Both the position numbers and the translations under genes were made by a program. This document shows, in pieces, positions 38,770 through 46,852 of a DNA stretch of 64,000 nt. Position 1 is the stretch's first letter. The number at the start of each line of letters is the position of its first letter. The notes beneath the pieces are model-generated. The model was given only the letters and a program-made list of their open reading frames with translations. It did no database searches and had not been told where the DNA came from. Origin of the DNA: an uncultured Collinsella sp. (lineage in GTDB: Bacteria > Actinomycetota > Coriobacteriia > Coriobacteriales > Coriobacteriaceae); the NCBI GenBank assembly GCA_905194675.1, contig CAJJTG010000004.1, forward strand, positions 1-64,000, in the 5' to 3' direction.

Positions 38770-39654
38770 ATGAGCGAAAAGCAAATGAGGCTCGGCGCCC
38801 TCGAAGCCGGCGGGACCAAGATGGTCTGTGCCGTGGTGTCCGGCGACGGCGAGGTCCTCGACCGTATGGAGACCCCGACGCTTACGCCCGCCGAGACCGT
38901 CCCGCAGATGATCGAGTGGTTCACCGCCCGCGATGTGGACGCGTTGGGCATCGGCGCCTTCGGCCCGACCTGCGTCGACCCCAACGACGAGCGCTACGGC
39001 TCCATCCTCCAGACGCCCAAGCTCGCGTGGCGAGGCCATGGTCTTCGCGCCGCGTTCGCCGACGCCCTCGGGATTCCGGTGGCCTACGACACGGACGTGA
39101 ACGTTGCCTGCCTCGGCGAAGTGGTCTTCGGCTGCTGCAAGGGGCTCGAGGACGCCGTCTACGTGACCATCGGCACCGGCGTGGGCGCGGGCGTCATGTG
39201 CGCGGGCAGACTCCTTCACGGCATGCTGCACCCCGAGGCCGGTCACATGCTGGTAAGGACCCGTCCCACCGAGGAGGGACGCTGCGTCTGCCCGAGCCAC
39301 GCGAGCTGTCTCGAGGGGCTCGCCTCCGGCCCCGCCATCGCCGCGCGCTGGGGAAAGCCCGCGGCCGAGCTCGCGGACAACGATGAGGTGTGGGCGCTCG
39401 AGGGGGATTATCTGGGGCAGATGTGCGCGAACCTCGTGCTCATGTACTCGCCTCGCCGCATCGTCCTCGGCGGCGGCGTGATGCACCAGGAGCAGCTCTA
39501 CGGCATCGTCCGCAAGAAGACCCTCGAATATCTGGGTGGCTACATCCAGACCGCCGAGCTTAAGGACATGGAGAGCTACATCTGCGCCCCGGGCTGCGGC
39601 GGCGACCAAGGAATCCTCGGCGCGGCCGAGCTGGCAAGAAGGGCGCTCGCGTAA
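38770..39654 (+). CDS. ROK family sugar kinase, fructokinase-like
   Basis: 294 aa. N-terminal ATP-binding LGALEAGGTKMVCAVV, DTDVNVACLGE with catalytic Asp, TIGTGVGAGV, and the zinc site HPEAGH...CVCPSH...CLEGLASGPAI. The sequence CLEGLASGPAIAARWG is characteristic of ROK fructokinases rather than glucokinases. It would phosphorylate free fructose released by the GH172-like enzyme. RBS AAGGAGGATCAC. Confidence 0.88.
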   Translation: MSEKQMRLGALEAGGTKMVCAVVSGDGEVLDRMETPTLTPAETVPQMIEWFTARDVDALGIGAFGPTCVDPNDERYGSILQTPKLAWRGHGLRAAFADALGIPVAYDTDVNVACLGEVVFGCCKGLEDAVYVTIGTGVGAGVMCAGRLLHGMLHPEAGHMLVRTRPTEEGRCVCPSHASCLEGLASGPAIAARWGKPAAELADNDEVWALEGDYLGQMCANLVLMYSPRRIVLGGGVMHQEQLYGIVRKKTLEYLGGYIQTAELKDMESYICAPGCGGDQGILGAAELARRALA

Positions 39655-39686
39655 CTTGCGCTCTCTCCGCCATACAACGCGTTAAG

Positions 39687-39735
39687 AAAAGACGAGCGCT
39701 TCTTGCCAATTGAGCGGCAAGAAGTGCTCGTCTTT
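39687..39735 (+). terminator. Strong terminator of the PTS/GH172/ROK operon
   Basis: AAAAGACGAGC(G)CTTCTTGCC / GGCAAGAAG(T)GCTCGTCTTTT, about 20 bp with one mismatch and flanking A and T tracts, so it can work in both directions. Confidence 0.92.
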
Positions 39736-39770
39736 TGCATTTGTTTTTGGGGCAGGACGCCCCGCCTCCG

Positions 39771-40013
39771 CTAGAGTCCCTGGACCGCCACACCCACGAG
39801 GTTTGGATCGGTGTGGACAAGAAGCGCGGGGCTGATGTCGGAGCGGACGACCTCCACCGCGTTGGCCACGCGCTCGCACAGGGCCTGCTCCATGCGGTCG
39901 TAGAGGTCGGCGTGGGCCGAGGTGCGGCTCGCGGCAAAGCGCACCTTGGGGTGCTTCTCGACGATGGCGGCGATGAGCTTGACCTCGGTGCGATGCGGTA
40001 CTTGCACAGCCAT
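39771..40013 (-). pseudogene. Unidentified 3' gene fragment joined to IS200 debris
   Basis: An open minus-strand frame reads RTEVKLIAAIVEKHPKVRF, then RMEQALCERVANAVEVVRSD and ends HTDPNLVGVAVQGL. Codon use is typical of real genes in this genome and it looks like the last 75 residues of a larger protein. I do not recognise the family. Its upstream part is replaced, out of frame, by the 5' end of an IS200-type transposase. Confidence 0.5.
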
Positions 40014-40106
40014 TTCGTGTACGCGAGGCTGTTGGCTTTCTGGGCCACAGCAATCACCTTCCCCCTAGTATGATGACCTGAACAATCCTCATGCTAGGGG
40101 GAAGGT
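39986..40106 (-). mobile_element. IS200/IS605-type left-end remnant with tnpA 5' fragment
   Basis: On the minus strand a 13-bp perfect inverted repeat (ACCTTCCCCCTAG at 40056-40068 and its complement at 40094-40106) precedes a GTG start at 40057. About 22 codons read KANSLAYTKWLCKYRIAP, matching the conserved TKW(L)CKYHIVF N-terminus of IS200 TnpA Y1 transposases. The rest of tnpA, including its HUH and Tyr motifs, is gone. The hairpin in front of the start is typical of IS200, where it limits read-through and translation. Confidence 0.75.
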
Positions 40107-40129
40107 TTTTGTCGCGTAGCGGAAATTGG

Positions 40130-40195
40130 CCTCCACCCGCTGAGCGGGTGGCTTTCTATGCCGCGCGTGCCGCGCGGCACGGACTAAAGTCCATG
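40130..40195. repeat. Cluster of short perfect hairpins beside the IS200 remnant
   Basis: CCACCCGCTGAGCGGGTGG, GCCGCGCGTGCCGCGCGGC and GGACTAAAGTCC follow one another within 66 nt. Such consecutive hairpins occur at ends of IS200/IS605 elements; this may be a second element end or a recombination scar. Confidence 0.45.
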
Positions 40196-40251
40196 AATAA
40201 AAACGAGGAAGGCCACGTCCGGCCTCCCTCGCAAAGGGTCTCTGATTACTC

Positions 40252-40278
40252 CCACTCATTGGGGACAGACTTAAATGA
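40252..40278 (+). repeat. Palindrome wrapping a GGGGACAG core
   Basis: ACTCATT and AATGAGT arms surround GGGGACAGACTTA. It has the same plan as 5081-5109, 42485-42522 and 42855-42894: a shared (G)GGGACAG core inside different self-complementary arms. Confidence 0.6.
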
Positions 40279-40301
40279 GTGCTCTTGAAATGCCGGCGCC
40301 T

Positions 40302-40366
40302 GGGGACGTTCTTTTTCTGTCTGCAGTTTGGAACGTTCCTTTTCTGTCGGCAGTTTGGGACGGTCC
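40302..40366 (+). repeat. Tandem 27-28 nt direct repeat
   Basis: Two and a third copies of a unit reading GGAACGTTCCTTTTCTGTC-GGCAGTTT (40302-40329, 40330-40356, partial 40357-40366). Related in sequence to the GGGGACAG family. Confidence 0.75.
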
Positions 40367-40462
40367 TTAGAGCTGCAGCGCGCCATGAGCGAAGGCGAAG
40401 CGGATCATCCTGTCTTTTGAGTTCTAAGCATAAGCCCCCGTCTCTGAGCAATGACCGGTTCG

Positions 40463-40600
40463 CATTTGTGCGTATTTGCGTGCGTGGGATTGCGTGAATA
40501 TGCGTATAGATGCGCCGTTTACGGGAGAAAAATGACCGTCTAGCGGTGAGATACGCAAAAACGCGCACAGACGCGCGTGTTTGTGCGAATATAGAGCTAT
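40463..40600 (+). promoter_or_regulatory. TGCGT-rich region upstream of the oxidoreductase/DeoR operon
   Basis: At least six TGCGT(A/G) or complementary ACGCA words occur: TTTGTGCGTATTTGCGTGCG, GATTGCGTGAATATGCGTA, and ACGCAAAAACGCGCAC. Spacings of roughly one helical turn fit a multi-site operator for the DeoR-family regulator encoded in the same operon. No clear promoter hexamers were identified. Confidence 0.45.
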
Positions 40601-40637
40601 CCGAAATGCAAGACGTTCTATGACACAGGAGGCACAT

Positions 40638-41717
40638 ATGGTAGATTCCAAGCAGGCTCCACTCGACTCCGCGGCAGCCGCAAAAGCAGCGTTCGCTTCG
40701 GTCCAGGACAAGCCATTCCCCGATGATATCTTTACGGCTCCCGAGCTTCGTTGGGCTGTGATCGGGTGCGGCGTTATCGCCAACCAGATGGCCCAGTCTC
40801 TCGCTCTTGCCGGCCGCAAGCTTGCGGGCGTCGCCAACCGTACGCTGTCCAAGGCTCAGGCTTTTGCCGAGCAGTATGGCATCGAGAAGGTCTATGAATC
40901 GGTTGAGGGCCTCTACGCCGATCCGGGCATCGACGCCGTCTATATCACCACGCCGCACAACACGCATATCACCTATCTGCGTGACGCGCTGGCCGCCGGC
41001 AAGCACGTGCTCTGTGAGAAGGCCATTACCCTCAACTCTGCCGAGCTCGACGAGGCCCGTGCCATTGCCGACGAGCATAACGTGGTCCTTATGGATGCCA
41101 CCACGGTGCTCCACATGCCGCTGTATCAGGAGCTGCGCCGTCGCATGGATGCCGGCGAGTTTGGTCGCATGAACCTCGCCCAGCTCAACTTTGGTAGCTA
41201 CAAGGAGTACGGCGATCTGACCAATCGCTTCTACAACCGCAACCTTGCTGGCGGTGCCATGCTCGACATTGGCGTGTATGCCCTGTCCGTCATGCGTCTC
41301 TTTATGGCGAGCCAGCCCATTGAGGTCGTTTCGTTGGGCAACACCTGTGAGACCGGTGTTGACGTTGCGGGCGGCATCGTCTGCCGTAATGCCGAGCAGC
41401 AGCTGGGTGTTGTGAGCCTCACGCTCCACTCCAAGCAACCCAAGCGCTCGATTATTAGCTTCGATAAGTGCTATATCGAGGTCAACGAGTATCCGCGCGC
41501 CGATCACGCGACCATCGTGTGGACTGCGGACGGCCACCGCGAGGAGGTCCACGCCGGCACCGAGGCTTACGCCCTTTGCTATGAGATGGCCGATCTTGAG
41601 AAGGCCGTTGCCGGCGACGACTCTAAGCGTGAGCTTCTGGGCTATGCTTCTGATGTTATGGAGCTGATGACCAAGCTACGCGCCGACTGGGGAGTCGTGT
41701 ACCCCGAGGAGGAGTAA
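40638..41717 (+). CDS. Gfo/Idh/MocA family oxidoreductase
   Basis: 359 aa from ATG 40638 with AGGAGGCACAT upstream. Rossmann motif VIGCGVIANQMAQSLA at about residue 36; KHVLCEKAITLN is a variant of the EKP motif with Ala for Pro; the C-terminal alpha/beta domain holds GGAMLDIGVYAL. It likely oxidises or reduces a sugar, inositol or dihydrodiol using NAD(P). Being followed within 3 nt by a DeoR regulator suggests carbohydrate metabolism; the substrate is unknown. Confidence 0.88.
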   Translation: MVDSKQAPLDSAAAAKAAFASVQDKPFPDDIFTAPELRWAVIGCGVIANQMAQSLALAGRKLAGVANRTLSKAQAFAEQYGIEKVYESVEGLYADPGIDAVYITTPHNTHITYLRDALAAGKHVLCEKAITLNSAELDEARAIADEHNVVLMDATTVLHMPLYQELRRRMDAGEFGRMNLAQLNFGSYKEYGDLTNRFYNRNLAGGAMLDIGVYALSVMRLFMASQPIEVVSLGNTCETGVDVAGGIVCRNAEQQLGVVSLTLHSKQPKRSIISFDKCYIEVNEYPRADHATIVWTADGHREEVHAGTEAYALCYEMADLEKAVAGDDSKRELLGYASDVMELMTKLRADWGVVYPEEE

Positions 41718-41720
41718 GCG

Positions 41721-42467
41721 ATGCTAGCGGAAGATAGGCTCAACGCGATCGTGTCGATGGTTCAGCAGACCGGCTCGGTTACCGTGCCGGAGCTTGCCGA
41801 AGCCCTGGGCGTGACGGCGTCTACCATTCGGCGCGACCTGCAGACGCTCGACCGAGCACACCGTATCGCCAAGGTGCACGGAGGCGCGACAAGTCTGGAG
41901 CGCGCGCACGTGACGCGCGACCTAACGCTTAATGAGCGCAGCGACCTCCATAACGACGACAAGGAGCGTATCTGCGCCCGTGCGGCGGCACTTGTGGAGC
42001 CCGAGAGCTTTGTATACATCGACTCGGGTTCGACGACGCTCAGGCTCATCGAGCATCTTCCACACCTTGAAGATGTCACCTATGTGACCGATTCCGTGCT
42101 CCATGCTCAACGCCTTGCTTTGCGCGGCATGCGTACCGTGGTGCTGGGTGGCGAGCTCAAACCCGAGACCGAGGCGCTCGTTGGCCCCGATGCCTTGGCA
42201 ACCTTAGACCGCTACAACTTCAACTGTGGCTTTTGGGGCTCTAACGGCATTGCCACCGAGCAGGGCTTCACGGCGCCCGATATCGAGGAGGCGCAAGTAA
42301 AGCGTATCTCGATGCGCCATACGGCCAAGCGCTTCGTAATCTCGGACGCCAGTAAATTTGGCATGGTGGCGCCCGTCAAGTTCGCGGACTTTCGCGACGC
42401 AACGATTATTACCGCAGGCGAGGTCCCCGCCAAGTATCGGGCAATGGACAACGTCATCACGGTCTAA
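41721..42467 (+). CDS. DeoR/GlpR family transcriptional regulator
   Basis: 248 aa. The HTH is VTVPELAEALGVTASTIRRDLQTL (in the first 45 residues) and the sugar-phosphate sensor domain includes YIDSGSTTLRLIEHL, VVLGGELKPETEALVGP and RFVISDASKFGMVAPVKFA. It probably represses its own operon and is released by a phosphosugar. Co-transcribed with the oxidoreductase. Confidence 0.93.
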   Translation: MLAEDRLNAIVSMVQQTGSVTVPELAEALGVTASTIRRDLQTLDRAHRIAKVHGGATSLERAHVTRDLTLNERSDLHNDDKERICARAAALVEPESFVYIDSGSTTLRLIEHLPHLEDVTYVTDSVLHAQRLALRGMRTVVLGGELKPETEALVGPDALATLDRYNFNCGFWGSNGIATEQGFTAPDIEEAQVKRISMRHTAKRFVISDASKFGMVAPVKFADFRDATIITAGEVPAKYRAMDNVITV

Positions 42468-42484
42468 TAGCAGGGGGTAAGGCC

Positions 42485-42522
42485 AAAACTACCACAAAGG
42501 TGCCTGTCCCCATTGTGGTGGT
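42485..42522. repeat. Palindromic GGGGACAGGCACCT repeat, copy 1
   Basis: Arms ACTACCACAA and TTGTGGTGGT enclose AGGTGCCTGTCCCCA. Nearly identical to 42855-42894; the two copies flank the terminator and the three 57-nt palindromes. Confidence 0.8.
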
Positions 42523-42554
42523 TAGTAACGAAAACCGAGTAGTTTTCTCAATAG

Positions 42555-42591
42555 AAAAGCGGCAACGTCCATTACGGGCGTTGCCGCTTTT
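42555..42591 (+). terminator. Terminator of the oxidoreductase/DeoR operon
   Basis: AAAAGCGGCAACG pairs perfectly with CGTTGCCGCTTTT around TCCATTACGGG; the flanking A and T tracts allow bidirectional action. Confidence 0.88.
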
Positions 42592-42606
42592 GTTGTCTAC
42601 CGGTTT

Positions 42607-42824
42607 GTCTCAATCTGTAACAGCTGGACCGTTAAAAGTGGGCTAGGTGTTACAGATTGAGATACTTCCGAACTGCGTCGTCCCTTTGTCTCAACCTGTA
42701 ACATCTGGGACGGATTTTGCCGAGTTACTGTTACAGATCGAGATTTTCCATTGAGGAGGATTCGAATGTCTCGATCTGTAACAGATAGACCGGAAAATGG
42801 GTTCTAACTGTTACAGATCGAGAC
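42607..42824. repeat. Array of three 57-nt palindromes
   Basis: Units at 42607-42663, 42688-42744 and 42768-42824 each start GTCTC(A/G)A(T/C)CTGTAACA and end TGTTACAGAT(T/C)GAGA(T/C). Each has 16-nt arms and a 25-nt interior that differs between units. Spacers are 24 and 23 nt, giving an 80-81 nt period. Interiors are not conserved, so it is not a CRISPR. They could be operators, RNA hairpins or fossil inverted-repeat elements. No neighbouring gene explains them. Confidence 0.9.
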
Positions 42825-42854
42825 GTTTTGGGACCGCGGCTGAGCCATTGCAGC

Positions 42855-42894
42855 AAAACCACCACAAAGGTGCCTGTCCCCATTGTGGTGGTTT
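42855..42894. repeat. Palindromic GGGGACAGGCACCT repeat, copy 2
   Basis: Arms AAACCACCACAA and TTGTGGTGGTTT enclose AGGTGCCTGTCCCCA. It overlaps the stop codon of the minus-strand rluA-like gene by two bases. Confidence 0.8.
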
Positions 42895-43552
42895 AGGGCT
42901 CCCAGGGGCAGGGGGCTTCGATGTGGATGTGCTCGCCGGTAACGGGATGCGTAAAGGACACGCTGTGGGCGTGGAGCATCAGGCCACAGGGGCGCGGCGT
43001 GCCGTACAGGTCGTCGCCAACCAGGGGATGATGCTCGCTGGCCAGGTGGACGCGAATCTGATGCTTACGACCCGTGAGCAGCTCAACATCGATGTACGAA
43101 CGCGTGGGCAGGCCTCGGCGGCTCTTAAGACGCTTGAGCACCTTGACGCGCGTCTGAGACGGCTTGCCGCTGGCGCCGACGCGCATCTTGCGGCTGTCGT
43201 GGCGGTCGCGGGCGATGGGCTTGTCGATGAGCTTCTCGTTCCAGTCAATCTTGCCCTCGGCCAGCGCCAGATAGTGCTTTTCGAAGGCGTGGTCGATGAC
43301 CATTTGGTCAAAGGCGGGCTGAGTCTGCTTGTCGAGCGAGAACAGCACCACGCCGGTGGTGTTGCGGTCCAGGCGGTTGAGCGGCTGCATGTCGGTCGCG
43401 GCAAAGCCGTCGCCCATCGCCAACAAAAGGTCGCTAGCGTAGTCGGTAAGCGTGCGCTCGCCGGTGCCGTCACCGTGGACGATCATGCCGGCGGGCTTAT
43501 CGATGGCCATGAGCCAGGCGTCGCAGTAGAGGACTTGAGGTTCTTCGTTCAC
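42893..43552 (-). CDS. RluA-family RNA pseudouridine synthase
   Basis: 219 aa. The catalytic Asp is in PLNRLDRNTTGVVLFS; the family tail LLTGRKHQIRVHLASEHHPLVGDDLYG is present. No S4 domain, so a short RluA/RluC/RluD-like enzyme acting on rRNA or tRNA. Transcribed toward 42893, with the U32 gene just upstream on the same strand. Confidence 0.92.
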   Translation of the reverse strand: MNEEPQVLYCDAWLMAIDKPAGMIVHGDGTGERTLTDYASDLLLAMGDGFAATDMQPLNRLDRNTTGVVLFSLDKQTQPAFDQMVIDHAFEKHYLALAEGKIDWNEKLIDKPIARDRHDSRKMRVGASGKPSQTRVKVLKRLKSRRGLPTRSYIDVELLTGRKHQIRVHLASEHHPLVGDDLYGTPRPCGLMLHAHSVSFTHPVTGEHIHIEAPCPWEP

Positions 43553-43567
43553 GTGTAAGCCTTTCGG

Positions 43568-46060
43568 TTAGCTAATTCCCACAAACATGCAGCCCGAGGT
43601 CGCCCCGCGCAGGCGGGCAGCGGGCTTGCGACCTGCCTGCGCTGCCTCAATGGCGCGGCGGACACGAGCGACGGCACGGCCAATCTCATCGGCCTCGAGC
43701 AGGGTTCCGTCGACCATAAGACGGCGCACGCCGGCATCGAGCAGCTGTGGAACCTGCGGCGTGAGGTCAATGGGGTAGGCGTCGTACAGGCGCGAGCGGC
43801 CGTGGATATCGGTGCGCACCGGCATGACCTTGCCGTCGATATTCTTGAGCGACAGCTTGCGGGCGCGCAGGTGGCAATTGGCGCAATCGTGGATACAACC
43901 GTTGGCAACCTGCAGGATGCAGTGCTCGCTCGTCATAACGCGCGGGCGGCCGAAAACGGTGATGCCCAGGGCTGCGGGCGCGGAGGTGCCAAGCGAGATG
44001 ATCTCGTCGAGCGTGATCTCGGGCGAGAGCCAAAAAGCGCCGGCTCCGCGCTCGGCAAGTGCCTCCATGCAAGGCGTGTTGTGCACGGGCAGGCAAGAGC
44101 GAATCTCGGCCGTGGCGCCAACCTGGGCGGCCAGGGCAAGCTCGGAGATATTGCCGACGGCGACAGTCGCTCCAGCAAGAATCCACGGGTCAACGCGGAC
44201 GTGGTCGACGGCGCGGCAGACCTCATCGAGCACGGGTACGATGCCCTGCTCAAACGCATCGGCGGGGGAGAGCTCGGCCGCATCGAGCGCGTCGGTGGTC
44301 ATGTAGATGCGTGTTGCACCCTCGGCGCGAGCAGCCTCGGCAGCCTCGAGCGAGGTGACGGTGGCGCAGATCTGCGGCTCATCGCGGTAGTGCTCGGGCA
44401 TGGGGCGCGTACATTTGTCGAGCACCGGCAACTCGAGCGTTTTCGCGCGCTCCTCGTAAGGTGCCAGAATGGCCTCCTTCAGCGCCTTGCAAGCGGCGGC
44501 GCGCACCTTGTGCACGGCGGAAAAGCCCATGCCACAGTCCTCGTCGAGGGCCACGTCAAAGCTCGCGGCCTCAAAGGGCGAGGAACCCATGCGGCCCACA
44601 TGCTCCACTAGATCGGCCGCCTCGACGGCGCGAGTTTTGGCGGCCTCGACGGTAAAGCCGGTGGCGGTGGCGGTGAGCGCGGGGTCGTCGCAGCAGGTGA
44701 GCGTAACGGTAAACGGCTCGCCCAGACGCGCCGCGACGGACACATCTACGGCGCGGCGGCGCAGCACATCGCGCTTGAGCGCGGCGCCGGCAGCGTCAAT
44801 GGCGCGCTGGCTTCGAATCACGCGCACGCGGCAACCCTCGGGCATGCTGCGAGGCACGCGGCACTCGATGATGTCGCCGGCAGCGGCATCATCGGCGGCG
44901 ATGGTGGTCAGGAATTGGTCGAACTCATCGTCGTGACGAAGCTCCAGCAGGTCTCCCTTGCCCACGGGCTCAAACAGCTCAATGCGGGCGATGGCGGCGC
45001 GGCGACGGCGGTCGTCGGGCTTGAGGCCGCGCACATCGCGGTTGGCCGGGCGGCTGCCCAGCACCGTGCCCACAATCTGGCCGCGGTTGTTGGAGCGCTC
45101 GTAGCTCATCATCTCGTCGCCCGAGGTGCCGTCCTGATAGGCGTGCGTAAAGTCACGGTTAAAGCAGCGCTTGAGCTGGCGCTGGCGGGCGGCTTCCTCG
45201 CCCTTAGAGGTCGAAACATCGGCCAGCATGTCATCAATCTGATGACGATACACGTCGACGATGGAGTACACATAATCGGGGGCCTTCATGCGGCCCTCGA
45301 GCTTGAGCGATGCGGCGCCGGCGTCATACAGACGGCGAACAAGCTGCGACGTGTTGGTGTCACGCGGGCATAGCGCACGCTCGCGGCCGGCGGGGGAGAG
45401 CGCGCAGCCGTTCTCGTCGATCAGCTCGTAAGGCAGGCGACAGGGCTGGGCGCACATGCCGCGGTTGGCCGAGCGGCCCGCCATGGCAAAGCTCGACAGC
45501 AGGCACAGACCCGAGTAGCAAAAGCAGATGGCACCGTGGCTAAAGACCTCCAGGTCAACGTCGGGCGCGGCATTGTGAATGGCGGCGATCTCGTCGATGG
45601 AGAGCTCGCGCGAGAGGGTCACGCGGTCGGCGCCCTGCTCGCGGCACCAGATAGTCCCGCGGTCATCGTGGATGTTCGCCTGGGTCGAGATATGCGTCTC
45701 GATGCCGGGCATGGTGCGCTTGACCTCAAAGAACAGGCCCCAGTCTTGGATGATAAAGGCATCGGCGCCCAGCGTGGAGCAGCGATGGATGAGCTGCAGC
45801 GCATCGCCCATCTCGGATTCTTTGATGACGATGTTGACCGTGACGTAGACGCGCGAGCCGGCCAGGTGCGCGGCGCGGCAGGCCTGCTCAAAGGCCTCGT
45901 CGGTAAAGTTCGTTGCCTTGCGACGGGCGTTGAAGCTGCCCATGCCACAGTAGATGGCATCGGCGCCGGCAGCGAGTGCGGCGGCAAAGGGCTCGGGGCC
46001 TCCGGCAGGGGCCAAGAGCTCGGGTCTGCGGTTGGTGGTTCGACTGGCGGTTGCGGTCAT
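43568..46060 (-). CDS. Peptidase U32 family protein (RlhA/YdcP-like)
   Basis: 830 aa. ELLAPAGGPEPFAAALAAGADAIYCG opens the TIM-barrel; the U32 signature region EVFSHGAICFCYSGLCLLSS and GRSANRGMCAQPCRLPYEL is followed by the DUF3656-type C-terminal half. The family includes RlhA, which hydroxylates 23S rRNA, and collagenase-like proteins; clustered cysteines suggest an Fe-S enzyme. Next to a pseudouridine synthase, an rRNA-modification role is the more likely one. Stop lies 15 nt before the rluA-like start, so they form an operon. Confidence 0.88.
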   Translation of the reverse strand: MTATASRTTNRRPELLAPAGGPEPFAAALAAGADAIYCGMGSFNARRKATNFTDEAFEQACRAAHLAGSRVYVTVNIVIKESEMGDALQLIHRCSTLGADAFIIQDWGLFFEVKRTMPGIETHISTQANIHDDRGTIWCREQGADRVTLSRELSIDEIAAIHNAAPDVDLEVFSHGAICFCYSGLCLLSSFAMAGRSANRGMCAQPCRLPYELIDENGCALSPAGRERALCPRDTNTSQLVRRLYDAGAASLKLEGRMKAPDYVYSIVDVYRHQIDDMLADVSTSKGEEAARQRQLKRCFNRDFTHAYQDGTSGDEMMSYERSNNRGQIVGTVLGSRPANRDVRGLKPDDRRRRAAIARIELFEPVGKGDLLELRHDDEFDQFLTTIAADDAAAGDIIECRVPRSMPEGCRVRVIRSQRAIDAAGAALKRDVLRRRAVDVSVAARLGEPFTVTLTCCDDPALTATATGFTVEAAKTRAVEAADLVEHVGRMGSSPFEAASFDVALDEDCGMGFSAVHKVRAAACKALKEAILAPYEERAKTLELPVLDKCTRPMPEHYRDEPQICATVTSLEAAEAARAEGATRIYMTTDALDAAELSPADAFEQGIVPVLDEVCRAVDHVRVDPWILAGATVAVGNISELALAAQVGATAEIRSCLPVHNTPCMEALAERGAGAFWLSPEITLDEIISLGTSAPAALGITVFGRPRVMTSEHCILQVANGCIHDCANCHLRARKLSLKNIDGKVMPVRTDIHGRSRLYDAYPIDLTPQVPQLLDAGVRRLMVDGTLLEADEIGRAVARVRRAIEAAQAGRKPAARLRGATSGCMFVGIS

Positions 46061-46242
46061 ATCCTGCCTTTCAAAATGCTCAGATACTCAAAAGTATAGT
46101 GGCGTCGTCGCGGTGGACGATGCCCGTGGTCCAAGCGGGATAAAGTCTTCAGCAGCTTGGGGTGGCTGCCACAGAACAGAACCGTTCGGCGGTTCGGAGA
46201 AACCGTTGGGCGATAAATCTTTCTCGCACAATAATAAAATTC

Positions 46243-46271
46243 TTGCACAGCGCGAAATCCTTGGTTACTAT
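46243..46271 (+). promoter_or_regulatory. Promoter of ridA
   Basis: TTGCAC (46243-46248) and TACTAT (46266-46271) with a 17-nt spacer in an AT-rich stretch, about 90 nt upstream of the gene. Confidence 0.7.
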
Positions 46272-46359
46272 CCCAATCAAGCGCGGTGTTCAGACCGAAC
46301 TGTGCCTCCCGGTGTGAACGCCGCGCTCACGCTCTCTATTTGATCGTAAGGAGAAAAAC

Positions 46360-46737
46360 ATGAGCAAGACCGTCGTGTCTTCCGATAACGCACCCGCAGC
46401 CATCGGACCGTATTCCCCCGGCATCCAGACCGGCAACATGGTGTTCCTGTCCGGCCAGCTGGGCATCGACCCCGCAACTGGCAAGATGCCCGAGGGCGTC
46501 GAGGCCCAGGCCAAGCAGTCCCTTGCTAACGTCGAGGCCCTGCTGACTGCTGCCGGCGCCACCTTTGCCGATGTCGTCAAGACCACGGTCTACCTGGCCG
46601 ACATCGCCGACTTTGCCGCCGTGAACGAGATCTACGCCTCCAAGTTCGAGGCCCCGTTCCCCGCGCGCAGCGCTTTCCAGGTTGCCGCTCTTCCGGCTGG
46701 CGGTCTGGTCGAGATCGAGGTCGTCGCCGCTCTCTAA
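46360..46737 (+). CDS. ridA: RidA family reactive intermediate deaminase
   Basis: 125 aa. AIGPYSPGIQTGNMVFLSGQ, the TTVYLADIADFAAVNEIYA stretch and the C-terminal FPARSAFQVAALPAGGLVEIE with the key Arg are conserved. It hydrolyses 2-aminoacrylate and related enamines to protect PLP enzymes. RBS TAAGGAG; single gene between its own promoter and terminator. Confidence 0.96.
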   Translation: MSKTVVSSDNAPAAIGPYSPGIQTGNMVFLSGQLGIDPATGKMPEGVEAQAKQSLANVEALLTAAGATFADVVKTTVYLADIADFAAVNEIYASKFEAPFPARSAFQVAALPAGGLVEIEVVAAL

Positions 46738-46765
46738 GACGTTGGCAACAACTAAACATGACATG

Positions 46766-46808
46766 CAAAAGAACCCTGCAGCGCGTGCGAAGCTGCAGGG
46801 TTCTTTGT
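46766..46808. terminator. Terminator between ridA and the convergent regulator
   Basis: AAAAGAACCCTGCAGC / GCTGCAGGGTTCTTT with an 8-base loop; A and T tracts on both sides make it bidirectional. Confidence 0.92.
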
Positions 46809-46852
46809 GTCAGGGGCAGTCTTTTTGGGGCGGGGCCATCCCCATTGCGCTG

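Noticed and set aside
42607..42824. CRISPR-like array of three repeats
   Set aside because: The interior of each unit is not conserved and only the palindromic arms repeat. There are too few units and no cas genes.
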